A stretch of DNA of 64,000 nt, from contig JAGAYI010000016.1 in NCBI GenBank assembly GCA_017940545.1, forward strand, positions 1-64,000, given 5' to 3'. Below, in pieces: positions 18,812 through 27,032 of this stretch (position 1 is the first letter of the stretch; the number at the start of each line of letters is the position of its first letter). Position numbers and translations under genes: made by a program. The notes below the pieces were generated by a model, which was not told the origin of the DNA, made no database searches, and saw only the letters and a list, made by a program, of their open reading frames with translations. Source of the DNA: Prevotella sp. GTDB lineage: Bacteria; Bacteroidota; Bacteroidia; Bacteroidales; Bacteroidaceae.

Positions 18812-18850
18812 AAAAAGGGGAATGCTTGCAGTAAGCATTCCCCTTTTTTG
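18812..18850 (+). terminator. htpG terminator
   Basis: Stem AAAAAGGGGAATGCTT against its complement with a short loop and a T-run. Its last base abuts the 3' end of the opposite-strand tRNA gene. Confidence 0.85.
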
Positions 18851-18926
18851 GTGATTCCGTTGGGACTCGAACCCAAGACCCACAGCTTAGAAGGCTGTTG
18901 CTCTATCCAGCTGAGCTACGGAACCA
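18850..18926 (-). tRNA. tRNA-Arg (anticodon TCT)
   Basis: A 77-base cloverleaf with encoded CCA. The acceptor GGTTCCG pairs with CGGAATC, the anticodon stem ACAGC/GCTGT encloses CTTCTAA (anticodon TCT, reading AGA), and the T-loop GTTCGAA is present. Confidence 0.95.
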
Positions 18927-19062
18927 ATCCCAGCACTCTACGGAGTGCCTTTTTCTTGAAATCGGCTGCAAAGATAAAACTTTTTTGTGATATTTCCAAA
19001 ATATTAGCAGGGTATTTGAAAATAATTATTTAACTTTGCATCACTTTACTAACCATATCAAG

Positions 19063-21729
19063 ATGAAAAAACAACTAATTCTACTTTCAACAGCCTTGCT
19101 AACAGCAACGTTGTCAACAGCACAAGATATTGATACAACAAGAGTTCGCGTCGGTTACACTAAAGGAGAAGTGCAAAACATAGCCGGTGCGGTGGATAAG
19201 GTGGATGGCAGCCGCATGAACCGCGGCCTCGTCAACAACTCGCTCGATGCGCTCTCCGGTCAGTCGGCCGGTGTGCAGGTCCAGACGGGCAGCAGCCAGG
19301 AAGCCATGATTAGTGCCGTACGCGTTCGTGGTACCACGTCGCTGACGGGTGGCAACGACCCGTTGGTCATCATCGACGGTGTTTCTTCCGACCTTTCCAC
19401 CCTATCAACCATCTATCCTGCTGACATTGAGAGTTTCACCATTCTGAAAGATGCCTCTGAGACGGCACAATACGGCAGCCGTGGCGCTGCCGGTGTCATT
19501 CAGGTGAAGACGAAACAGGGTAAGGGCGAACAGTTCCATATAGCCTACGACGGCACCATGGGTTTCGAGTGTACCTACAAGACCGTGGAGATGCTCAACG
19601 CTACCGAGTTCCGTCAGACAGCCAAGCAGTATGGCCTCAGCATCAGCGACCTGGGTCACGACACCAACTTCCCCGAGGTCATTACGCGCACGGGGTTCGT
19701 GCAGAACCACCATATAGCCTTCGGCGGTGGTACGCCGACGTCCAACTACCGTGCGTCCATTGGTTTGCAGGACCATAAGACCATCATCAGGAAAAACCGC
19801 GTACGCAACTACATCGCCAAGCTGGACCTGACGCAGAAAGCCTTTGACAACCGCGTGACCTTCGACCTTGGTGCCTTTGGCTCCATCTTGAAGTTCGACT
19901 ACATTCCCTTCTCGCAAAAGCTGTTCTACTCTGCCGCCACCTTCAACCCCACCTATCCGGACGGCAGCAAACCGGACGGCAGTTACCACCAGGTGACTGA
20001 AGCCAGCTGGATTAACAACCCGAACTCCATTCTCGCTATGGATGAAGACGAGAACAACGCCCACTTCAACGTACACCTCAGGGCAGCAGCCGACCTGGGC
20101 TACGGGCTGACATTGACAGCCTTCGGCTCTTTCTCGTACAACAGCATTGACAACGGACACTACTACCCCACCTACGTATGGAGCCACGGCGAGGCCTACC
20201 GCCACCACACCAAGAGTGAGCAGCGGTTGGGTAACCTGTCGCTCAACTGGCACCACGACTTCGCCAATCACCACCATGTGGAACTGCTCGCACTCGCAGA
20301 GGTAGAGCACGAGAAGCGCAAGGGTTTCTTTGTCACCGCCTCTTATTTCACCACCGATGCCTTTGGCTATAACAACCTGGCTGCAGGAGCCGTCAGGACG
20401 TGGGACGGCACGGGTTCGTTCTATCAGGACAACCACATGGAGTCCTTCCTGATGCGTGGCCAATATACCTTCAAGAAGCGTTACACGCTGACAGCCAATG
20501 CCCGTCTTGACGGGTCGTCGAAGGTCGGCAAGAACAACCGCTGGGGTTTCTTCCCCTCCATCAGCGGTGCATGGATAGTCAGCGAAGAGTCGTGGATGAA
20601 GTCCGTCCGCTGGCTGAACTCCCTGAAGCTGCGTGCCGGTTACGGTATGAGCGGAAACTTGGGCGGTATAGACTCATATATGTCACAACAGCTCATTCAG
20701 CCCAACGGCATAGTGTCCATCAACGGAGCACCGGCCACCACGCTCGGCATCATTCGTAATGCCAACCCCGACCTGAAATGGGAAATCAAGCGCACGTTCA
20801 ACATCGGTATTGACGCCACGTTCTGGAACAAGCGTATTGCGCTGGCCGTTGACTTCTACACCTCGCGCACCAGCGACCTGCTTTACCAGTACGACGTCAG
20901 CGTGCCGCCCTTTACCTACGACAAGTTGCTGGCCAACCTCGGCCGAATGCGCAACCACGGTCTGGAGATTGGTTTTGGCATTACCCCGCTGCGACTTCCC
21001 GACATGGAGCTGAACATCAACATGAACTGGAGCTTTGAGCGCAACAAGCTCGTCACCCTCAGCGGCGACTATCAAGGCATCTATCTGACCACCCCCGAGC
21101 AAAAATGTATCAGCTCGTTGTATGGAGCCGGCTTCCACGGCGGCAGCGACGTCGTCATGCAGATAGTCGGTCAGCCGCTCGGTGTCTTCTACCTTCCCCA
21201 TTGCAAAGGACTCGTCGAGGATGTTGACGGTTCCTACAAGTACGATGTCACCGACGAGAAGCAGATATGCGGCCAGGCCATGCCTAAGGCCCGCATGGGT
21301 TCCAACTTCTCCTTCCGCTACCGCCAGTGGGACATCACCATGCAGGTCAACGGAGCCTTTGGCCACAAAATATATAATGGCACCAAGCTGACCTACATGA
21401 ACATGCAGTCGCTGCCCAACTACAATGTGATGAAGGGTGCCCCCGAACAGAACATCCAGGACCAGACCATCAGCGACTACTGGCTTGAACGCGGCGACTA
21501 CGTGAACATTGACTACGTCACCGTGGGTTGGAACGTTCCCCTGCACACCCGTTACATCAAGAACCTGCGCGTGGCGGCCTCCATCAACAACCTGGCCACC
21601 ATTACCGGCTATTCCGGCACCACGCCGATGATTAACTCGTCGGTGGTCAGCCCTACCCTCGGCATTGACGACAAGAACACCCTTCCCGCCTACCGTTCCT
21701 ACACAATTAACCTGAGCATCCAGTTTTAA
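19063..21729 (+). CDS. SusC/RagA-family TonB-dependent outer membrane transporter
   Basis: An 888-residue outer-membrane porin that imports oligosaccharides or peptides with its SusD partner. The signal is MKKQLILLSTALLTATLSTAQ. The plug domain begins almost at once (LDALSGQSAGVQVQ, DPLVIIDGVSSD, YGSRGAAGVIQVKT), so the usual N-terminal carboxypeptidase-regulatory-like domain is missing. The barrel ends in a short aromatic tail, ..INLSIQF. Start 19063 is chosen because TAACTTTG at 19031-19038 overlaps an upstream TTG. SusD follows 14 bp downstream. Confidence 0.93.
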   Translation: MKKQLILLSTALLTATLSTAQDIDTTRVRVGYTKGEVQNIAGAVDKVDGSRMNRGLVNNSLDALSGQSAGVQVQTGSSQEAMISAVRVRGTTSLTGGNDPLVIIDGVSSDLSTLSTIYPADIESFTILKDASETAQYGSRGAAGVIQVKTKQGKGEQFHIAYDGTMGFECTYKTVEMLNATEFRQTAKQYGLSISDLGHDTNFPEVITRTGFVQNHHIAFGGGTPTSNYRASIGLQDHKTIIRKNRVRNYIAKLDLTQKAFDNRVTFDLGAFGSILKFDYIPFSQKLFYSAATFNPTYPDGSKPDGSYHQVTEASWINNPNSILAMDEDENNAHFNVHLRAAADLGYGLTLTAFGSFSYNSIDNGHYYPTYVWSHGEAYRHHTKSEQRLGNLSLNWHHDFANHHHVELLALAEVEHEKRKGFFVTASYFTTDAFGYNNLAAGAVRTWDGTGSFYQDNHMESFLMRGQYTFKKRYTLTANARLDGSSKVGKNNRWGFFPSISGAWIVSEESWMKSVRWLNSLKLRAGYGMSGNLGGIDSYMSQQLIQPNGIVSINGAPATTLGIIRNANPDLKWEIKRTFNIGIDATFWNKRIALAVDFYTSRTSDLLYQYDVSVPPFTYDKLLANLGRMRNHGLEIGFGITPLRLPDMELNINMNWSFERNKLVTLSGDYQGIYLTTPEQKCISSLYGAGFHGGSDVVMQIVGQPLGVFYLPHCKGLVEDVDGSYKYDVTDEKQICGQAMPKARMGSNFSFRYRQWDITMQVNGAFGHKIYNGTKLTYMNMQSLPNYNVMKGAPEQNIQDQTISDYWLERGDYVNIDYVTVGWNVPLHTRYIKNLRVAASINNLATITGYSGTTPMINSSVVSPTLGIDDKNTLPAYRSYTINLSIQF

Positions 21730-21743
21730 AAAAAAATATCCGA

Positions 21744-23354
21744 ATGATGAATACTTCACACATCAAGAACCAAGCAAAACAACTGTCACTCCTGCTTTGC
21801 TGCCTGTCACTCTACGCCATGCTGCCCACCTCCTGTTCGCTCGACGAGGAGCCACGCGACCAGATACCTGAAGAGATGGCCTACACCACCAAGGAAGCCC
21901 TTTGGCAGAACGCCGTTGCTACCTTATATAATTATATAGGCGGCGACAAGGACGGTCAGGGACTACAGGGGACCTGCCGCGGTGTCTATGACCTTCAGAC
22001 CTTCGGCAGCGACGAGGCCATGCTGCCCACCCGCGGCGGCGACTGGTTTGACGGCGGACTCTGGCAGGCCATGTATAAGCACTCCTGGGGACCGGGCCAC
22101 GAAGTGGTGAAGAACTCCTGGTACTACCTCTACAAGGTCATTACCCTGTGCAACCGCTCGCTCGGAATCATCGATGCCCACAGGGACTTGCTGACCGACT
22201 ACGAATACGACCGCTACACGGCCGAGGTTCATGCCCTGCGTGCCATCTTCTACTGGTACCTGCTCGACCTCTATGGCAACGTGCCGCTCATCAACGACAC
22301 CGCCATACCGCTCGACCAGGTGAAACAGTCAACGCGGGCAGAGGTGTTCAACTTCTGCGTCAATGAACTGAAAACGTATTCTGACCAGCTCTCTTCCGAG
22401 AACAGTACCCACGAGGGCGACTACTACGGGCGCATCACGCTGCCGGTATCTTTCTTCGTACTGGCCAAGCTCATGCTCAATGCGCCCGTCTATTTAGGCA
22501 TCGGCACCGACAGCCCCGAGGCCGCCCCCTACTACCGTGAATGTGCCGAATACTGCCGCTTTATAGAGCTGCTGGGCTACCGTCTGGAAGAAAGCTACTC
22601 CGACTGTTTCAAGGTATTCAACCACAACAGCTGCGAAAACATTTTCTCCATTCCCATGGACGACTTCTTCTACCGCAACCATCAGGAAAACATCGTGCGC
22701 TCGCTGCACTACCGCCATGCTGCAGCCTTCAACTTTACCGGCGAGAACGGCACGTCGGCCACACGGCGCGTTCTGGAAATCTATCAATACGGCACGCCCA
22801 ACGAGGACCCCCGTTTCATTGACAATTTCTATGCTGACGAGGTGTACGACCTGGACAACAATCAGGTAAAAGACCGCACCGGCAAGCCACTTGTTTACTA
22901 CCCCAACGAAGTAGAACTCGACATCAGCTACTCTCCCTACAAGGAGACGGCGGGTGCCCGGATGAAGAAATATGAAGTAGATAAGAACGGAACGAAGGAC
23001 GGTAAGCTCGTTGACAACGACATTGTGCTCTTCCGCTACGCTGACGTGCTGCTCATGCGTGCCGAGGCCCTGCTGCGCCTGGGCGAGGACGGCCACCAGT
23101 ATTTTGATGCCGTCCGCAATCGTTCGTACATGCCGGCACGCGAATACACGCTGCAGAACCTGCTCGACGAACGGCTGTTGGAGCTCTGCTGGGAGGGCTG
23201 GCGCCGGCAAGACCTCATACGCTTCGGGCAGTACCGTTCGCTGTACGAGGGTTCTGACGCTGTTGACGAGAGCGACGGCCACACCACCGTGTTCCCTATT
23301 CCTGCCGACATCCTGGTGTTCAACAGCAACATCAGGCAGAACCCGGGCTACTAA
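21744..23354 (+). CDS. SusD/RagB-family outer membrane lipoprotein
   Basis: A 536-residue surface lipoprotein that caps the SusC transporter and binds the nutrient. The lipobox is Leu-Pro-Thr-Ser-Cys near residue 31. The tetratricopeptide-like scaffold includes YTAEVHALRAIFYWYLLDLY and LVDNDIVLFRYADVLLMRAE. The C-terminal segment LLDERLLELCWEGWRRQDLI and the ending NSNIRQNPGY are typical SusD landmarks. No hydrolase of a polysaccharide locus follows, so the ligand cannot be inferred. Confidence 0.95.
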   Translation: MMNTSHIKNQAKQLSLLLCCLSLYAMLPTSCSLDEEPRDQIPEEMAYTTKEALWQNAVATLYNYIGGDKDGQGLQGTCRGVYDLQTFGSDEAMLPTRGGDWFDGGLWQAMYKHSWGPGHEVVKNSWYYLYKVITLCNRSLGIIDAHRDLLTDYEYDRYTAEVHALRAIFYWYLLDLYGNVPLINDTAIPLDQVKQSTRAEVFNFCVNELKTYSDQLSSENSTHEGDYYGRITLPVSFFVLAKLMLNAPVYLGIGTDSPEAAPYYRECAEYCRFIELLGYRLEESYSDCFKVFNHNSCENIFSIPMDDFFYRNHQENIVRSLHYRHAAAFNFTGENGTSATRRVLEIYQYGTPNEDPRFIDNFYADEVYDLDNNQVKDRTGKPLVYYPNEVELDISYSPYKETAGARMKKYEVDKNGTKDGKLVDNDIVLFRYADVLLMRAEALLRLGEDGHQYFDAVRNRSYMPAREYTLQNLLDERLLELCWEGWRRQDLIRFGQYRSLYEGSDAVDESDGHTTVFPIPADILVFNSNIRQNPGY

Positions 23355-23357
23355 GCT

Positions 23358-24023
23358 TCAGCACATCAGCAGCAGTTCGCCGGGGGCTGAAATAAACGTC
23401 GTGGCCCCATGAGCTTCCAGGAACCGACGGTCGCGGAAGCCCCAAAGTACCGACACACAGGACAGCCCGGCATTCTGGGCTGTTTCTATATCGACATCGC
23501 TGTCACCCACATAGACGGGATGCAACACTCCCGATGCCGAAGAGGCGTTGAGCATTTTCAACGCTTCAAACACCGTGTCGGGTGCCGGTTTCTTGCGTAT
23601 GCCTTCTGCCTCGTGTTCGCCAATGGCCACGCTGACCGTCGGGAAGAAATGGCTCACCAGTTCTTGCGTAGCCGTCATGAACTTATTGCTGACGACGGCC
23701 ACGTGGCACCCCCTTCGCTGCAACTCCTCCAACACCTGCACCACCCCATCGTAGGGGCGCGTCGTGTCGAGCGCATGCTCCATGTAATAGTGCCGGAAGT
23801 CGGCAAAGGCAGCCGCGAAGAGCGGGTTGCCGGCTCCGCCGGGCACGGCCCGTTCCATGAGCAGCCGCACACCGTTTCCCACAAAGCGGCGCACGTCGTC
23901 AACCGTGTGTTCCGGCATCCCGTGCGTGCGCAGGGCATGGTTCACGGCAGCTGCCAAATCGTCGAGTGTGTTCAGCAAGGTGCCGTCAAGGTCGAAGATA
24001 AACGTGTCGTACCTCATCATCAT
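23358..24023 (-). CDS. HAD hydrolase, phosphoglycolate-phosphatase type
   Basis: A 221-residue HAD-superfamily phosphatase. Motif I is FDLDGTLLNT near residue 9, with the cap domain following (AAAVNHALRTHGMP). Motif II is AVVSNK, motif III KKPAPDTVFEAL, and motif IV YVGDSDVDIETAQNAG. It resembles Gph but the substrate is uncertain. Its start overlaps the malQ stop by four bases, suggesting translational coupling. ATGs at 24023, 24020 and 24017 are all possible. Confidence 0.85.
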   Translation of the reverse strand: MMMRYDTFIFDLDGTLLNTLDDLAAAVNHALRTHGMPEHTVDDVRRFVGNGVRLLMERAVPGGAGNPLFAAAFADFRHYYMEHALDTTRPYDGVVQVLEELQRRGCHVAVVSNKFMTATQELVSHFFPTVSVAIGEHEAEGIRKKPAPDTVFEALKMLNASSASGVLHPVYVGDSDVDIETAQNAGLSCVSVLWGFRDRRFLEAHGATTFISAPGELLLMC

Positions 24024-26692
24024 CTCTTGCTCCGCGTTATCATGGTCTTCAGCTTGTGGTTGTATTTCGTGGCGGCCAGCAGTTCGTCAATGGTCAGGTG
24101 CATGCGCCACTGCCAGCGGTTATAGGGGTCGCTGGGCACGTTGATGCGCTCGGCGTGCACGTCCTTCGAGCGCAGCGTGCCATCCAAGGCGAGCCAGTCC
24201 TGCAGCGACAGCACGCAGAGCATCGACGGGCAGTACAGGTGTCGCGCAATGATTTCCTCGGCCAGGTGGGCCGGCAGCTGCTGCGGCGCGCGGCCCTCCT
24301 TCTGCAGCATGGTGACGTAGTAGCGCTGCGTGCGCTCGGGGCTCTCCTCCCACCACAGTCGCAGGGGCGGCATGTCGTGGGTAGAAAGGGTGCATACGGA
24401 ACGCTTCGGGTAGGCATCTACGTGGGCAAACTCCTGTCCCTGCATCTTGGGCATGGCCTGCACTTCGAGCGATAGTATGCGCAGTTGGTCCAGCACGGGC
24501 TGCACGCAGTCGGGCAGCATGCCCAGGTCTTCGGCACATATCAGCATGCGCGTGTCGTGCAGTATGTCGGGCAGCCGTTTCAGCGCCTGCGCTCCCCAGT
24601 AGAAGTTGTGTCGCTGGTAGAAGTAGTTGTTGTAGAGCCGCATGTAGGCATCTTTCTGTTCGTCGCTCAGGGAGTGGAAGATGGGTTCGTGCAGGGCTCC
24701 TATGCGTGGGTGGAACATGTCCTTTTGCCGCGGGTCTTCCACAAACAGCACGTTGGCTATGAGCCGGTACAACCCGTCGCGTATCCAGACGCTATGCTCG
24801 TCGTTGCGTCCCTCAAAGAAGTGCTCCACCTGGCGCTGGGTGCTGTAGTCGGCCTTCAAGTCGTAGAGCCCGTAGGCCTTGGGCAGCAGGAAGAAGTCGC
24901 GCACGTACTGGGCATGTATGCCGAAGATGCGCTCCACAATGCGGTCGTTGATGTAGGGTCTGGTGTAGAGTTCCTTTCGGAACGGCAGTCCGAAGTATTC
25001 TATTTCGCCGACGGTCAGCGGCAGCGCCGGCGAGAAGTGTCCCAACACGCCCTGCACGGCATCGGCCGGAATCTCCCAGATGCGGAAGAAGCCCAGCACG
25101 TGATCCATGCGCAGGGCATCGAAGTACTGCTCCATGTGGCGGAAACGGCGCCTGAACCATTCGGCCAGCGTCAGGCGCGTCTTGTCGGCCTTCACGTCGG
25201 CAGGCTCCCAGTTGTAGGTGGGGAACCCCCAGTTCTGCCCGTTGGCCGCAAACGTGTCGGGCGGTGCGCCTGCCTGCATGTCCAGGTGGAACAGCTCGGG
25301 TCGGCTGTCCGTTTCCACGCTCTGCCGGTTCACGCCTATGGGCAGGTCGCCTTTCAGAATGATGCCTTTCGAGCGGGCATAGTCGGCAGCAGCTTTCAGC
25401 TGGCGGTGCAGGTGATATTGCACGTATGCCGTTGCCGCCCGTTTGTTTTCGGCCTCGTCCTGACGGGCTTCTGGGTCGTCGGTCTTCAGCCGCCAGTCGC
25501 AGTAGGGCTTCAGCCACCAGTCGTTGTCGTCGCGCCACTTTCTGAAGTCGGCCGAGGCGAGTGTCTGCTGGCCCCGTTCGGCAAAGAGTTCCTGCACGTA
25601 TGCCGTCTTCACGCGATCTACCGCCTCGTAGTCGCTGTACGGCAGGGCGTTCAGTTCCTGTCGCTGGCGGTGGTATGCCGTCATGCGCTGTTTCGACTTC
25701 AGGTGTCCGAGTGCCTCCAAGTCAATATAGTGTGGGTGCAGGGCAAAGGCGCTCACGCTGTTGTAGGGGTAGCTGTCGCCCCAGCGGTGGGTCAGCGTCG
25801 TGTCGTTGACGGGCAGCACCTGTATCACCTTCATGCCCGTTGCCGCAACCCAATCTACCAGGCGCCGCAGGTCGCCGAAGTCGCCCACGCCATAGCTGTC
25901 GGCTGTGCGCAGCGAGAACACGGGCACCGCAACGCCGGCGGCACGCCAGTCGTCTTCGCGCACGCGCAGCTGGTCGCCATACAGCACCAGCACCTGGCCC
26001 CCAGCGTCCTCCATCTTCGTCTCGCCGGAGCCCGCCACGCGGTTGTCACCCTCTTCCCACGCCACAAACGAGTGCGTGTGGTCGTCAACAATCACATACT
26101 TATATTCTATGGGGAAGAGCATGCCCAGGGCGTTCACCGACAACATCCACTCGTGCTGTCCGGCATACTCCATCTTCAGGTAGCGGCTGGTGTTCCACGA
26201 GCCGATGGCGGGATGGCTGCCACACACGGCAACCGACTGCCCCGGCTTCAGTTGCGGGGCCGACACGCGGAAGACCACCGTGCGGCGGAACAGCGGCAGG
26301 CGCAGAGCCTCCACATGTTCGCCCACGGGCCGCCCCGTCATGGCAGCGTAGGCATTGGTGTAGAGGTGGAAGCACAGCGGCTGGTCGTGCCACTGGTCGG
26401 GAAAGTCGTAGTTGCGCGTGGGGTCGAAGTGGTAGCGGCGGGGCACCATGTCCCACTCGCGGCGCAGCAGTCGGCCGTCGGCATCGCGCACCTCGTAGGC
26501 GTAACATATTTCGTTAATGGGGTGTTGCCGGCTCTCCAGCACGGCCGTTTCCAGCGTCCAGAGCTGTCCGTCGTCGGTCAGCATCTGCAGGTCGTACTGT
26601 TTCACCGTTCCGTCCTGGCTTCGGTATTCCATGTTCACATGCAGGCTTTCGCCCCATGCGGTATTATAGTGTATGCTGAATCTGAGTTTCAT
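24020..26692 (-). CDS. malQ: 4-alpha-glucanotransferase with N-terminal starch-binding domains
   Basis: Amylomaltase (GH77) of 890 residues that moves alpha-1,4-glucan segments. Two CBM20-like domains lead (MKLRFSIHYNTAWGE; VVFRVSAPQLKPGQSVAVCG). The catalytic barrel follows, with ILKGDLPIGV, DALRMDHVLGFFRIW (nucleophile region) and ICAEDLGMLPD (acid/base), and CTLSTHDMPPLRLWW near the end. Start 26692 is preferred over an upstream frame extension because the promoter box TACATTTG at 26704-26697 ends four bases before that ATG. Very GC-rich. Confidence 0.93.
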   Translation of the reverse strand: MKLRFSIHYNTAWGESLHVNMEYRSQDGTVKQYDLQMLTDDGQLWTLETAVLESRQHPINEICYAYEVRDADGRLLRREWDMVPRRYHFDPTRNYDFPDQWHDQPLCFHLYTNAYAAMTGRPVGEHVEALRLPLFRRTVVFRVSAPQLKPGQSVAVCGSHPAIGSWNTSRYLKMEYAGQHEWMLSVNALGMLFPIEYKYVIVDDHTHSFVAWEEGDNRVAGSGETKMEDAGGQVLVLYGDQLRVREDDWRAAGVAVPVFSLRTADSYGVGDFGDLRRLVDWVAATGMKVIQVLPVNDTTLTHRWGDSYPYNSVSAFALHPHYIDLEALGHLKSKQRMTAYHRQRQELNALPYSDYEAVDRVKTAYVQELFAERGQQTLASADFRKWRDDNDWWLKPYCDWRLKTDDPEARQDEAENKRAATAYVQYHLHRQLKAAADYARSKGIILKGDLPIGVNRQSVETDSRPELFHLDMQAGAPPDTFAANGQNWGFPTYNWEPADVKADKTRLTLAEWFRRRFRHMEQYFDALRMDHVLGFFRIWEIPADAVQGVLGHFSPALPLTVGEIEYFGLPFRKELYTRPYINDRIVERIFGIHAQYVRDFFLLPKAYGLYDLKADYSTQRQVEHFFEGRNDEHSVWIRDGLYRLIANVLFVEDPRQKDMFHPRIGALHEPIFHSLSDEQKDAYMRLYNNYFYQRHNFYWGAQALKRLPDILHDTRMLICAEDLGMLPDCVQPVLDQLRILSLEVQAMPKMQGQEFAHVDAYPKRSVCTLSTHDMPPLRLWWEESPERTQRYYVTMLQKEGRAPQQLPAHLAEEIIARHLYCPSMLCVLSLQDWLALDGTLRSKDVHAERINVPSDPYNRWQWRMHLTIDELLAATKYNHKLKTMITRSKR

Positions 26693-26696
26693 ACTG

Positions 26697-26734
26697 CAAA
26701 TGTAGGAATTTCCCGTCAAACCACCAAATTTTGG
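26697..26734 (-). promoter_or_regulatory. malQ promoter, probably leaderless
   Basis: The -7 box TACATTTG (26704-26697) ends four bases from the ATG. The TTTGG of the -33 region lies inside an 11-bp near-palindrome, CCAAATTTTGG at 26724-26734. The same palindrome sits at the same distance from the -7 box of the antitoxin gene at 34952. Confidence 0.55.
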
Positions 26735-26886
26735 ACCAGCGAATACGAAGAAATGCCTGCATTTCCTTTGTTGAGTCGCGACAAAATTCGACCGCAAGTC
26801 AAATAGAACCTACCGAAAACTTGTCAAAGAGCGCCTGTTGTTATTATACTTTTTTCCTTTTTGATTATTCCATCGGGCGAATATTG

Positions 26887-27009
26887 TTATGAGGACAGGT
26901 ATTCTTCCATCGTGATGACCGTGCTGTAGCCACCGACCTGTTCTTCGTTTTCGTGTCGGTTAATGCCGGCATACGTCAGGCTGCTGTAGAAACACCGCAA
27001 ACTTGCCGG
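26887..27009 (-). pseudogene. C-terminal remnant of a lost gene, downstream of hsdR
   Basis: A 40-codon frame opens after an in-frame stop and ends in TAA. Its peptide (FYSSLTYAGINRHENE, then a Gly/Tyr-rich end with MEEYLSS) reads like a genuine protein tail, but the rest is absent. Family not recognised. The remainder of the 340-bp gap between malQ and hsdR holds the malQ promoter and nothing else I can see. Confidence 0.35.
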
Positions 27010-27032
27010 TTATAGTTCCTTGTTATCTCTTA

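Noticed and set aside
26693..26797. 35-residue N-terminal extension of MalQ
   Set aside because: The extension lies in and upstream of the promoter box at 26704-26697 and reads as non-protein sequence. The CBM20 domain begins at the ATG at 26692.
24485..26806. Very long open frame (773 codons) on the plus strand opposite malQ
   Set aside because: The minus strand encodes a full GH77 enzyme with all its motifs. The opposite frame is open only because of the high GC codon bias and its translation shows no domain.
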